Below are positions 10,801 through 22,419 of a stretch of DNA of 64,000 nt, piece by piece. A program made the position numbers and the translations under genes. Below the pieces are notes generated by a model that was given only the letters and a program-made list of their open reading frames with translations, had not been told where the DNA came from and ran no database searches. The stretch comes from Euryodendron excelsum (Eukaryota; Streptophyta; Magnoliopsida; Ericales; Pentaphylacaceae). The stretch spans positions 45,837,001 through 45,901,000 of the forward strand of contig CM065380.1 in assembly GCA_033060915.1 (NCBI GenBank), given 5' to 3'. Positions within the stretch are counted from its first letter, which is position 1, and every line of letters starts with the position of its first letter.

Positions 10801-13800
10801 TCGAGTGTAAATTGCAAGGGTGTAAAGTGTAAGTGATCCTTTTTTTAATAAGTAAGAGTATATTGCGAAGCTCCAAGGGGGCTGCAACACTGTACACGAG
10901 AAATGTACATCTAAAAGATCAAGACAGTTAGCTATACATCTCGAAAAGTCACAATATATCTACAAGGATATACATATCCCCCAAAAGCTCAACAAAAGAA
11001 TGTAAACAAAAGGGAAAGTCTTCCCTCAACAAAAAATACAGAGTAACAAGTCCCCTCCCCCTCCCCCTCCCCCTCTTTTACACTCAAAATAGAGCTCTCT
11101 AAACCTTCAAAGGACCTCTTGTTCCTCCCTCCAAACACCTAAAACCAAAGACAACCTACACACCTTTGCACTTAAAAGATAACAAAATCAACATATTGTT
11201 GAAATTAAAAGGCTCTCGCTGCCCTTGAAATCATTAAGTTTTTTGGTGCTGAAGTTTTAAAACCTTAATTAATAAAACAACTAATATGTCAAGAGATAGA
11301 CCTATGTAACAAATTGTTGCACTTTATTGAAGCTTATTAACAAACTGCTACCAAGTCTGCTAACAAATTTGTAGCCTTACTGATGTCTTCTAAAATTTCC
11401 ATTTCCTAAGAGCTAGTTTGGTCTTCCCCAAAAATAGATTAGACCAGTTCAGAATTACCTCATTTACAAATTAGATAACTAGCTATGGCTTGGCCATAAA
11501 AAATGAACAACTCAAAAATCTACAATATTTAATTTTTTTTATCAAAGCTAATATTTTGTCATTTCTTTTAAACATAAAATTACCTGTTAGAAGATTCAGA
11601 ATTTCTTGTTAACACATACACAGTATTTGAATCAACTCATTTATGAATTCACATATTTTGAGTTAGTTTACTCAAAATGGTATAATCCCACTCACGACAC
11701 CAAATGGGCCCAATAATTTCAGTTCATAATTTGATCAAGATAACAATTACTCAAGAAGCAGTTTTTTAGTTTATCCATCTTACTGCCATTCTATGAGTGA
11801 AATCCTCTCCTATAACCCCCCTTGTCCTCCTTAATGATTAATGATAAATAAGAAATTGATCGCAATAGGGAAACAAATTAAATTTCACTTCCATTTAGTT
11901 CCTACTCCTAATTTAGTGAAGTTTATTTCCACCCATGATCTCCTCATCCCAAAAACATTCCCCTAGTAGTAGTTCAAACTTACATTGAGTTATACTTGAT
12001 TAGGGACTCTCTTCTCTCTGTTTCATTTGCCCAACTAGTCATTGTCCCATCATACATGTCCTTGATTGCAGCAATACATCTGCTGGATGCACATCTCTTT
12101 CTTAAACCAACCACATTATTTTCTGGTGGTCAGCAAATCCCTCCTTGGATCAATTTTTGGATTTTGTGGAATTTTGTAAGTGGTTCTGATTGTAGGGCTC
12201 GTTATTGTTACTGACCGTACATGGGTGGCACCGCCTTGGTGCCTTTCTCACTTTTAATATACTCTTTTACTTACAAAAAAAATTCCTGGTTGTCTGTGGT
12301 CCTGTTAGATTCTTACTCTAAACCAATTAAAACTATACGGGTGCCTTTATTTTCCTCTCTAAATCCGTAATTCTCATAATTGTCAAAATCCTGATCCAGA
12401 TCTTACGAACCTACACTTTTGCAGTCCATTTTGAAAAATTGACCCACATCATATAGAAATCCCTTGGAGGTAGCATCTTAAAATTTTCGTGTAGGATCTC
12501 TTTTTTTGTTTTTTAATAAGTAAAATATATTTATATTAAAAGGCGCCAAAAAATGGCACCACTTCTGTTCATAGGATGTATATAAAAACTATACCTCCCC
12601 TCCCGAATTCAGATCACCTATAAAATAAATAAAAGCTAAAGATTATTCACAAAATTGACCAGCAACCAAAACTGACGCATATTTAACAAAAGTGGTTTCA
12701 AATTATAGACAGGTAAAGCAACATCTTCAGAGGTCTTAAGTTTCCACACCTTCCAAATGCTCATCACAAACACAGGAGTTATCCTCCAAAACTTCTTAGC
12801 ATTCCTCACCCTGCAACAATTGTACCGTGACTCGTAGAAAGAAACAATAAACTCGGGCATTACCCAATGGACACCAAAAATAGAAAGAATAAGGCTCCAC
12901 AACTGCCACAACACCTCACAATAAATAAGAAGGTGGTTTGCTGATTCCTCTTTAAGACAAAATGCACCAATTGGGGAGCATCTTGCCCTTTTTACCGAGG
13001 TTATCAATAGTAAAATTAGAATCCAAGACTGCAGTCCAAATGAGAAAAACAACTTTTGATGGAGCCCCCATCTTCCAAATAGACTTCCAAAAAACAGTTC
13101 TGCACTACCTCCTTGGAGAATCTTACAAAAAGATTTTACCAAGAACTCCCCCCTTTCCTTTCCACATCATTACATTCAATTCTCCACAATGCATCTTGGT
13201 TTATATGAAAACAACTCCCCCACTATTTGTAGTCCCCAATCTTGAAGGCCCCGAACGAAAATAGGCTCCTAAAAGCTCCCTGTGTCTGTAATCCTAGATA
13301 GTCAGCTATCATGGCACTCTTATCCCTAGCGAGCATATCTATTGAGAAAAGCCACAAAAAGGGGGAATCTATACACCACACGTCATGCCAAAACTTAACT
13401 CTCCTCCCATCTCGCAAAGCAAACCTAATATGTGTGACCAAATCCTACCACCCTCTTCTAATCCCTTTCCAAAGGCTGACCCCATAGGATGTTCTGACTT
13501 CCTTCAAGGTCCAACCCCTAACCCAGATAGATACTTGCATGATACCACCATAGTCCATAAATGGCCAATTTTTGTAGCAAACCCCCCCAGCCATGTCCCC
13601 AAAAAGGCTTGGTTGAAAAGACAGAACTAACAAACGCCTAATCCACCCACATGTAAAGCCACACGAACTATATTCCACATCACAAGATGATATTTGAACT
13701 TATGCCTAAGCCCTCCATAAGAAATCTCTTTACAACTTTTCCAACCTCTTAGCCACCAAAATCAGAATGGTAAAGAATGACATGATATTAATTGGGTAAA

Positions 13801-14557
13801 CTAGAAAGCATAATCTTAATAAGAGTAATCTTCCTCCCCTTGGAGTGATATTACCTCTTCTAGGACCCACCAGCTCAAAGAGAGGGGACTTCTCATATTT
13901 AGAATCTTTCTGCGGTGTGCTCCGTTTACTATTCTTTCGTACTTTCTTCTTTTTACCACGCGATAGGTCAGCGAAGCGTGAGCGGGCGCGGAGAAGGAAA
14001 GGCCAAACACTTCGGCCTAACGGAAATGAGCAACAACGAAATGACAAGATGCGGTGCCCCGGGCATCCCCATTTAGAAAGAAAGATCGAAGGTTTTGGGC
14101 CTGTAGCTTTCCCCGTCCCCCCTTCGTCGGGTGGTCCTTGTGTGGGGGGTGCGCCACCAGAAATCGGAGCTGACTTTGAAATGCTTAATGACTTTGGGTA
14201 GGATCTTACTAGATTGCAAAATTCTAATCCGGACTCCGATCCTTCCTGGTCCAATTTTTAAATTTTGTCTCATTTTTTTTTTTTTTGGTTAATTTTGTGT
14301 TTGGGGCTTACACATTTTACGTTAGGCCCAAATCAAATAAAGATATGTCATATTGAGTCGAATATGTTACAAAAACAAATTAGGGCAATCGACATTGATA
14401 CATTGCATCATTTCAGAAAAACGAGAGACCTAAAGGAACATAAATGCCAATTAAGCTCCATCTCCCTCTCTAACTCGTTCCACTCTCCAACAATGGTTAA
14501 TGCTAATTAAGCATCTCCATCTTCGTCTCTAACTCGTTCCACTCTCCAGCAATGGTT

Positions 14558-14625
<68 letters not shown>

Positions 14626-16224
14626 TTGTATAATAGATCATTTGACTGCATTTTTTCCTTTCTTTTCCCCAATTAACCAAATAGCTAAAAATCTATTTAT
14701 TTTTTGTTTTTCTTTTCTTTTTACTTATGCTTCATTCTTCTTCTTCTTCTTCTTCTTCTTCTTCTTCTCATTTTTCTTAATCATAATCATGTACTAAACT
14801 ATAAAACTCTTATTCCACATTTTCTTTTTCTTTTGTCATGTATCCTTTTGTAATACATAACTTTCTTTTCTTTTCTGTAGGTGTTCCAAAATTCTTTTTT
14901 AGTGACATTCGTTTTATTTACTGCAACCACAAAATGTAACTAGTAGAAAATTCTCCTATGAGATATAAAAATTTCCTTTTCTTTTAAACCTCTTTTTCTC
15001 CACTTCATTTTTTTCTTTTTTTTTTTTCATGAAATGCAAAACTTTTACTTTTAAACTTTTCATTATATAATATTGATATTTGCAAGGTTTTTTTGCGTAA
15101 TTTAGGCTTTTTTGTAGTTATTTCTAATAAATTTCATTTACATAGAAATTATAAGGCATTATTTCTTTTATTATAGGATCTTACGATGTTCAATCCAATC
15201 CCGTAAACCCTTTGATAGGTCGAACATAGGATCTTGATTTCAACAACCTTGGTAATACTTCTAAAGTTCGAATGCCTTCACCTTTCAAACTTAATTACCA
15301 CCCTTAATAACAATAAAAGGGGACGACACTCAAACGGCATAAAAAAAAAAACATGATGATTGCAGAAAATGACCCACCCAGAATGAAGATTCCAGCCAAC
15401 AAGCTCCATTTTGGGTACATCTTGAATGAACAGGCAATCAAATAAACATTTCCTTCCCCAAATAACCTTATACATCCATCAAACCGTATTTACAATGCGC
15501 AACATTGGATCACTAAATCATGATTTTGAAGATCAAAAACCAAGTTGTTGTTTATTTTGTTTTTTATAAGAATCAAAACCCAAGTTTTTGTTTTTGTTTT
15601 TGTTTTTTTTTTTAATAAGCATCAAAACCCAAATGTAAAAATCAATGTCACAGACAAATGTAAAAATTCAAAGAACAAAACAAACCCAGGCGAGAGAGCT
15701 ACCTTAGTGAAGATCCCAACACCGCATTCCATGGCGACTTTGGCTACGAAAAGATCATCAGCTAACAACCGCTCCTTGAACCCACCGAACTGAAGCAGCC
15801 ACCGAAACACCGGGGACTTCTCGAGCTCAAAGTACCTCAGAACAATGGATCCCGGTATTTTACCAGAGTCGATCGCCGCTGCCAAGTCCTTCGGAATACT
15901 GTCCAACGACCGCCCGATCTCCGCCAACGCCAGAATGGCCTCCTCCTTGTTCCCTTTGAATGCATCCCCCTCCTCGCCACCGCCTCCTCCGCCGCCGCTG
16001 CTGCCTGAGCCACTCCCATTTCCGCCGTCAATGCCGTCGCCGCCGGAAAAAACTAATACCCGCCTTTTACAGTTGTGATCCGCTCGCCAGGTGAGAGTAG
16101 TGGCGGCGGCGGTGGTGGCGGTGGTGCGGAGGCTTACGGTGAATGTTGGTAGTGACTGGTTGAGATGGATTTTGGTGAAACCGAGAGAGCGACTGGAGGG
16201 TGTGAAACCGGTGGCGGTCGACAT
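7875..16224 (-). CDS. RER: RETICULATA-related chloroplast protein (DUF3411), five exons, 3' end not found
   Basis: Exons, all in phase 0 with GT-AG borders: 16224-15703, 9082-9014, 8325-8194, 8083-8030 and 7919-7875 (274 codons). Exon 1 has a Ser/Thr/Arg-rich N-terminus typical of a chloroplast transit peptide, a Gly/Ser run (about residues 70-86) and the conserved block FRWLLQFGGFKERLLADDLF. Later exons give AAEYERRRENFFKELE, VMAIIADFMLVYLPAPTVSL, KFFYNCPDNAF, and finally RNG followed by KLFAVGTTSSL. These match the RETICULATA/RER family, chloroplast-envelope proteins needed for mesophyll development and leaf reticulation; the biochemical role is not settled. Family members run about 400 residues, so roughly the last third is missing. 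Either a large intron carries it beyond the left edge or it has been lost. Intron 1 (15702-9083) is swollen by transposons and a mitochondrial insert. The paralogue number cannot be assigned. Confidence 0.88.
9399..9910. mobile_element. MITE, copy B, with target duplication gctaacat
   Basis: This 512-bp element, in intron 1 of the RETICULATA-related gene, starts CTAAGAAGC and ends GCTTCTTAG, a perfect 9-bp terminal inverted repeat. The 8-mer gctaacat is present at 9391-9398 and 9911-9918. It is the same family and orientation as 4687-5164, sharing 'ccaactaa', 'gacacgtgt' and 'ggacacgccaatt'. It has no coding capacity and would need a transposase supplied in trans. Confidence 0.88.
10441..10839. 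mobile_element. Non-autonomous long-TIR element
   Basis: The left end contains 'gcaatttacactcaatctcac' and the right end the inverted counterpart 'gtgagatcgagtgtaaattgc'. The two arms pair over about 50 bp. Inner segments repeat the motif (a second 'cttaccctgcactttatataa' block near 10.7 kb). The flanks are T-runs, so the target duplication cannot be resolved. It looks like a fold-back or Mutator-type MITE. Confidence 0.6.
10845..11200 (-). mobile_element. Probable L1-type 3' end, minus strand
   Basis: It begins with a T-run and 'aataagtaagagtatatt', which closely matches 'aataagtaaaatatattt' at the 3' end of the recognised minus-strand LINE at 12.5 kb. Non-coding 3'-UTR-like sequence follows. 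The right limit is a guess. A C-rich run (ccctcc repeats) lies near 11055-11075. Confidence 0.45.
11201..12040. other. No gene recognised (intron 1)
   Basis: AT-rich intronic sequence. Nothing codon-like or repeat-bounded was found. Confidence 0.4.
12045..12289 (+). mobile_element. L1-type LINE 3' terminal fragment
   Basis: The tail 'gtggcaccgccttggtgcc' followed by 'aatatactcttttacttac' and an A-run (12281-12289) is a plant L1 3' end. It mirrors the minus-strand copy that starts about 210 bp to the right ('ggcgccaaaaaatggcacc' there). The 5' limit is approximate. No catalytic domain remains. Confidence 0.6.
12500..13868 (-). pseudogene. L1-type LINE ORF2 C-terminal half, broken
   Basis: Reading leftward from about 13868, the minus strand shows the end of the reverse transcriptase domain (INIMSFF, then VAKRLEKL), then YGVSLWKGIRRGW, then HIRFALRDGRRVKFWHDVW, then the zf-RVT region (LKEESANHLLIYCEVLWQLW, FGVHWVMP). 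This is the standard order of a plant L1 ORF2. Several frame changes and stops separate the pieces. The 3' end is a T-run on the plus strand near 12505-12518. The element is 5'-truncated exactly where the mitochondrial ccmFC fragment starts. It is inactive, and lies in intron 1 of the host gene in the same orientation. Confidence 0.8.
13878..14171 (+). pseudogene. ccmFC: Nuclear insert of mitochondrial DNA: internal piece of ccmFC exon 1
   Basis: The plus frame reads GDFSYLESFCGVLRLLFFRT, then RDRSAKRERARRRKGQTLRP, NGNEQQRNDKMRCPGHPHLE and FGPVAFPVPPSSGG, ending near PPEIG. This is the internal part of exon 1 of plant mitochondrial ccmFC, a subunit of the cytochrome c maturation (haem lyase) machinery. 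Start, transmembrane ends and exon 2 are absent. The flanking residues on both sides (TSSKR before, ADFEMLNDFG after) are not ccmFC, so the junctions lie near 13878 and 14171. The insert abuts the truncated end of the LINE. It is a NUMT of about 290 bp with no expected function. The open frame has survived, which suggests a fairly recent transfer. Confidence 0.88.
14172..15702. other. Intron 1 remainder with microsatellites and a short duplication
   Basis: It contains a duplicated block ('ctctaactcgttccactctcc', near 14468 and 14526), a (CT)n run followed by (CA)n at about 14557-14625, and a (TTC)n run at about 14739-14768. The rest is T-rich. No exon was recognised. Confidence 0.6.
14557..14625. 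repeat. Compound (CT)n(CA)n microsatellite
   Basis: CT repeated about 24 times, then CA repeated about 10 times, without interruption. Confidence 0.9.
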
Positions 16225-16300
16225 TTTGCACCCTCGCTCTGTTCCGCACCCTCTCTATGTTGCTTCGTGTATATATTGTTTTTCTCTCTCTAAATCTAAT
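16225..16300 (-). promoter_or_regulatory. Putative core promoter and 5' leader of the RETICULATA-related gene
   Basis: On the minus strand a TATATA box (plus-strand 16270-16275) lies about 46 nt upstream of the ATG at 16224. The spacing would leave a very short leader, so transcription may instead start from an upstream element. The assignment rests on position only. Confidence 0.4.
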
Positions 16301-18900
16301 TGTTAGTTGGGGGGGTGGTGTTTGTGTTCGAGAGGGGAGGGAGGTAGGTTTCATGGGCGAGAAAATGCATAACTTACCTGGGATGTGCGGAGGTGTGAAT
16401 CACTCTCTTTAGTTTTGGCAACAAAACAAAAGTGTGCACTTTAAGGCGGAATAGTATTATGAAACTGTGGGTGACAATTGGACCGAGAGGAGAAAAGGGC
16501 AATTAACTTTTGAGGAAGACCTGTGGCAAGTGGCATGACAGCAATCAAAGTTACGGTTACGTGGTGGCTCAGGAGCACTGCAGCGCAAGTCTTATGCAGT
16601 GGTATGCGTCTGAAGGCATCGGGGATTAAGCAAGAGAGATTGACACGATGATGTCGGTATGTACTGGCGTACCATTAGGACAGCAGAAACCCTAGAATCT
16701 AACTTTTTATTTTGGGTGTGGAATTAAACCGTAGCAAATTAGAAGTAAAATTATATTCATACACAATTTTTTATATAGAAAACTTCATCAAAATAAATAT
16801 TTTAATAGTATATTAAAATTATGAGCCAAAGTGGTAAGTATTTTAGTTTGAAATTAATAAATCATAAATAGTTACATCGTTTTGTATAAAAATTTTATAC
16901 AAAAATTTTATTTGTATAACACTATTATTGGAAGAATCTAGCTTCTAGTGTATTTTTAGCTTTAATTTTCAAGTAACTTTTTTCAATGCCATTATCTTTT
17001 GTTAGTTTTGCGGTACTTGTAGGCAAAAGCTTTCTTTCTTGTTGTTTTACATGTTTTTATTGTGATTTGAGTATTTATACATATATGTGAGGTTTATGAG
17101 TACTAAAGTTATAGTAAACGTCACACCATCTGTTGTTCTTCTAGAATAATTTCTCATTGTTTTGGTATGTAAAAGAATATTTTAAATTAATTTTGATGAG
17201 ATCTACATCAGTAAACTCATGCTTGTATCTGTTACTGTTAGCATAAAAAAGTAGTGAAAAATACGATTATGTATAACATTTTTTTATTGGTAATTTTTAC
17301 CCATTTTGCTACGTGGTGTGTTGTTTTTTTTTTTTTCGTTTTTGATTGGTCGGTAGTGTCTTGGTTATCATACCCTTTTTTTGTGACAGAATCATACCAT
17401 TTTTGTTTCTCCTCTTTTTTTTTTAATTTTATTTATATGATACAAATGGAGATGTAATGTTTTTTGTTGTTCGTAATATTAGAGATTTGAAATCAAACCC
17501 CTTTGCAGAATTTGAATATTATAAATAGGACTAATCCCATTGTATAGCTAATTATAGTTAGATTGAAAATGGAAAGATAATACAATAAGCTTAGGTCCAA
17601 GTTTGGGTTCCCCTAACAGTGACATGAGACCCATTCCAAAGACAACAGCAAGATTCGAATCCTATAAACAATTTTAAAAAGGAAAAAGAAAAATTGACAT
17701 TGAACCATTGTTTTTTGGATCTCTCCAAGAAAATAGTATTCTACAGTGGTGATCCTATCTTGAAGGCAATCTTCACCAACCATTGTTCCAGAAAGTAAGA
17801 TTCCATTCCCATAAATACAAAAAAAGAAACAAAAAAGTAGATTCCATAATTGATGTATCATCAAGAATCCAACGTGACAATAATTAATAACCCAAAACTT
17901 TTTTTAATCATATAGAGTACTAAAATTCCGGAATGACCCCATTTTAAGCACAAGTGAGATATGAGAATGAACAACAATATGAACACCCGACTTGGGGCTT
18001 ATTTAACTTGATGTATCAAGAATTTTAGAGTATAAAATTTTGAAACGCCGATTACCATCAAACTTAACACCTAACACTAGGCAATTATGGTGGGCAAACA
18101 CCACCGCAACTTTTAATAAACTTTGAGCCTAATGCAGGTTTCATCCTCAATATTACAATACATACTGCACAAGACTTCACTTTCCAAACCAATTTCCGCA
18201 CCGTATAAGCTAGGAACGTAAACTGACTAATACCTGGAGTAATGCTATAGGAAATAGAAAAATGAACAACTCCTAAACTTTATTTTGTTTGTTGGTTTTT
18301 TTTTTTTTTTTGTGCCAGTAAAAGAGATATTGATTAAACTGCAGAATGGCCAGATGGCGCACGATCAAGATGAGCAAGACAACTCTAACTTGTATAAGGA
18401 TATTAAAGCATTGAAGAATTGTAATTGGCCATAGTTTCCCACATGTGTGTTCTTACTTGTTTACAAAATATTGTACAAAATATTGCAGGAGAAAATAAAG
18501 GTGAAAATTATCCTATATAAGGCTAAGAGTGCTTGATTAATGGATTGATGGAAAAGTAATATTTTCAAACCCAGACAATTGAATAAATCGAAAAAGTGAT
18601 CAGATCATGGATCAGTGATTCAATTGTCGGTCCAACCGATATCAAACTGTGATGTCATAATTCTATTATAAATATATTTAAAATTATAAACAAATAAAAA
18701 TATATGTTAACATTACAAAAAAGTTATCTAAAAAACTAAATTTTCATAGATATTTCTTGAAATAATTTCTTTATTTCTAAAACAAATGTACAAAATTAAA
18801 ATTGAACAAAGTAATTTGAAATATATACCTTGTATATAATAGATTTTATGGAAAGAATAATTACAATATTCTAGTTAAATAAATCTGATTAAATTCCATC
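16301..18900. other. Upstream flank of the RETICULATA-related gene, no gene recognised
   Basis: The first few hundred bases are of mixed composition and may hold promoter elements. Beyond about 16.7 kb the sequence is AT-rich, with T-runs near 17.32 and 17.42 kb. Short open frames here are AT-rich, lack any motif I know and are not supported as genes. Confidence 0.45.
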
Positions 18901-18904
18901 ACTA

Positions 18905-18936
18905 TTCTAGGGAGACAGAGAGAGAGAGAGAGAGAG
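18905..18936. repeat. (GA)n microsatellite
   Basis: A GA run of about 30 bp (agacagagagagag...), ending in gggg. Confidence 0.85.
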
Positions 18937-18979
18937 GGGATTGAGAGAGGACTCATCAGTTTTCCAATTAGTTTATGTT

Positions 18980-19490
18980 GCCTACAAGAAGGTGGCACGT
19001 ACTATGTGCATATGTTACATTACATCCTAACATTTTTTCTACCATGAAAAAAGGTGAGAAGGTGGGCTATCTATGAACAGAAGATAGACTATTACAATTT
19101 TACCCTTAAAATGATAAGATTTTTGTAGAAATTTTTTAAATTTTTTAGGATAGTTTGAGAATGTTAAATTGCGTGACAGATCCTTATCAAAACTCCAGTG
19201 TTTGCTTTTTAATATTATTATAAGGGTGGCATACACTATATGTGTGTACAATACTACACCTAATTATTTATCTATTTGCTAGTGGTTATCTGGTGGTGTA
19301 ACTGTATAAGTGGTGGAAAGATGGTACACCCAATTATTTCTCTTAGTTATCTGGTTTTGTAACCGTATAGAAGGTGAAAACGTGGGTTACGTAATAATTT
19401 TTTTAAACATTTTAAGATAGTGTGGGAATTTAAAATAGCGTGACAAATTCTGACCAAAGCCCCAGTGTTAACTTTTTATAATAGTATAGA
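18980..19490. repeat. Two diverged direct repeats of about 250 bp
   Basis: Unit 1 (about 18980-19223) and unit 2 (about 19224-19490) share the order 'ggtggca...', 'gaaggtg..aa..gtgg', 'attttttaaa', 'aggatagtttgagaa' versus 'agatagtgtgggaa', 'gcgtgacaga' versus 'gcgtgacaaa', and 'ccagtgtt'. Unit 2 ends in an (ATAG)n-like run at about 19485-19520. Origin unknown. Confidence 0.55.
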
Positions 19491-20030
19491 TAGATATAGA
19501 TATAGGTATAGATATATAATACTAGTAGTAAACCTGTGCTATGCACAACGTGTTATGTACAGAAAAAAAATGATTTAAGAATGTATTCTTTACGTGAAGA
19601 ATTTTGATATTCAGTATCTTGTATATAATATAATGAATACCTTCATAAGAACGAATGTGTTACTCTTATGCTACGTTTAATATTTTAAATATGCATTTTT
19701 ACATATATGTGTAACCTCTAACCTTCCCAAATTAAAAGAATATAATTAGGAGCATAATATTAGGCCACAATATTAAAGAATTAGTTTTTTATAATCCAAA
19801 ATTAAAAGTACTTGCCACTTTAAATTAAAGCAATGCAAAAAAAAAAAAAATAGCAATGGTCAAAAACTAAGGTGATCAACTTAATTTTTTGCAAAAAAAT
19901 ATCAATTTTGGATAGGTCGAATTTAAAAATATTTTTTTCAAAAATCTATCAATAGATTGACTCATTTTGAACAATTGTAAATTAATTGGGTTTAAATTAA
20001 ATGATTGACCTAAGATGGTAAATACTATAG

Positions 20031-20480
20031 TGAATTAAATGATTGACCTAAGATATTAAACATTATAGAAAAAGAGTAAATAGGGTGTTACACATATCAC
20101 ATTTAAATTAGGGTTCACATAAAACCAATAACAAAGATTTATATGAAAAAACCAATGATTAGATGATATATGTATTTTCTAAATTTAAAACTCTAAAAAA
20201 ATTGGGTTAGAGCTTTTGATCTTAAAAACCAAACAACCAATTGATATACTATGGTGAATTAAATGATTGACTTAAGATATTAAACATTATAAAAAAAAAG
20301 AGTAAATAGGGTGTTACACATACCATATTTAAATTAGGGTCCACATAAAAACAATAACAAAGATTTATATGAAAAAACTAATGATTAGATAACATACGTA
20401 TTTTCTAAATTTAAAACTCTACGAAAATTGGTTTAGAACTTTTGAATTTAACAACCAAACAACCAATTGATATACTATAG
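20031..20480. repeat. Perfectly spaced tandem duplication, period 224 bp
   Basis: 'tgaattaaatgattgac' begins at 20031 and again at 20255. The rest of each unit is nearly identical ('gagtaaatagggtgttacac', 'aacaaagatttatatgaaaa', 'aaccaaacaaccaattgata'). A partial third start (20000-20020) precedes unit 1. Non-coding. Confidence 0.85.
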
Positions 20481-22419
20481 ATTGCACTCCAATGGGCGTG
20501 TATTTTTTAAAAATTTCTAAGAGAGTGAGTTTGGGAAACATATAATAGTTTGATTTTTAGAAGAAAATTTAGGAAACTATGATCTCAATTGATAGACTTC
20601 ACAAATTATAGATCCATCTATTCTATATATATCATTCAATTAGTGAGAGTTTTTAGGTTAATGTTGAAGAGATACTAACAATATAAAAAATTAAAAATCT
20701 ATAAAAAGTGGATGGAGAGTTTAATGATAACATATTATTATAGTATATAATTTATTTTGACACATCTAACTAGTATATGCAAAATGTTGATAATTTAATA
20801 ATACATGTTCTTTCTATTTTAAAATTTTAAACTCTAATATATGACCAATAAATATTCTTCAAGGGAATTATAATTAAAGAAATTTAAAAATTTTGCCATA
20901 ATTATCAATGGATAACACTTATCAATATAGACCTTAAAAGTTAAAAAGAAATAAGAAAAAAGTTAAAATGAATCGATGATATTTTGACAAATATATATTG
21001 TATATAACAAAATGCTAATAATTTAATCACATATGTTCTTTCTATTTTAGAAATTTAAAATCTCTTTATGATTAATAAAAGATTCCTTAGGAGGATTATA
21101 ATTAAAAAAATTTGGAAATGTTACTCTAACTATAATTGAATAGCATTTATGAAGTTTAGAATAAATAATTAATTAATTAAGAGGAACCAATAATAATATA
21201 GCACATGTATTTTATGTTTTTAAAAAATCAAAATTTGAAGAAAAAAGGATTGAAACTTCCAGTTTTAAAGACGTCTTAACTTATTGCTATGGTTTGCTTT
21301 GAAAAGAATATTACTTAGAGGAATCTGAATAGATTGTTAGATTTAGTTATTATATTGATTACAAATAATTCATGATATATTTAGTTTTAATATATTTTCA
21401 TCTTTAATAATTTTTAAAGTTTCTTTATTAAAAGGGTGACAATTCAAAAAATACTAATATATTAATTAGATAACCAATGACTTTATAACATTTGTATTTT
21501 TATATTTTTTAAATTCAAAAATTTGAAAAAAATGGATCAAGACTTTAAAGCTCAAAGGCATCATAACTTATTGCTATAATATATAGTATATATATTCATG
21601 TGAAAGATTTCCCAAAACATCCCATTAACTTTGCCACTACATACATGTGGGTGGAAGGCCTTTTCAAAGAAAAAATGTTACAACCACTAATTTTGTTTAC
21701 CTAAATTTTTATCAAGAATAGACACAAATAAGTAAATCTTATATGCATTGGATAATGTAAATCCATCACTTTATGTCTATTCGAAATAAAAATTCGGTAA
21801 AAATAGCAGATAACTCTAGCATTTCTCTTTTCCAAAACATCATATAATGAGAAATTAATACACATTTAATATATCCCTCTAAAAACCGCTCCCAGTTATC
21901 TCTCTCTCTCTCACACAAATCGCATTGTCAACCACCCAAAAGGGCCAAACGTCTTCCATTTTTCTCCCCCTTTACACCCAAATCTCATATCATTTGTTAA
22001 CAAAATCCTCGAGGACCCATTGTGTTGCTGTATTTGCACCTATAAAGTGCACAGAACAGGAGTCAGAGACTGGAGAGAATCTCTGGTTGGCATAATAGAT
22101 CAGGATTGAGGAGAAAAAGTCCAAAATTTTGCCCTTTAAATAGTGGTACTCGAACTGGGCAGCTAGGACGAACCGTGAACGGTCCAATGGGCCATGTATT
22201 TACTCGCAGTTTTAAGCAGTTTTTAAAATCTAAGCCAATTTTTCTATAAGAGGGTTGTAGAAGTTTGTCCAGACCGTTTTACCGACTGATTGACGGTTCA
22301 ATTGGCCAGTCCGATTCATAAGTATTCTAACAAAGACAACCCCTATAACTGCTTGTCGTTGAGCAAACGTAGTCAAAACAAGTAATTCAAATACAACCTT
22401 CGATTTTGTGCATGCGAAT
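20481..22419. other. AT-rich DNA, no gene recognised
   Basis: Very AT-rich, with no motif, exon or clear element ends. The short minus-strand open frames near 22.0-22.45 kb show nothing I recognise. Confidence 0.4.

Noticed and set aside
13845..14201. A 118-codon open frame that could be called a nuclear gene
   Set aside because: It is an internal ccmFC fragment with foreign ends; no start region, transmembrane ends or exon 2, so it is a mitochondrial insert.
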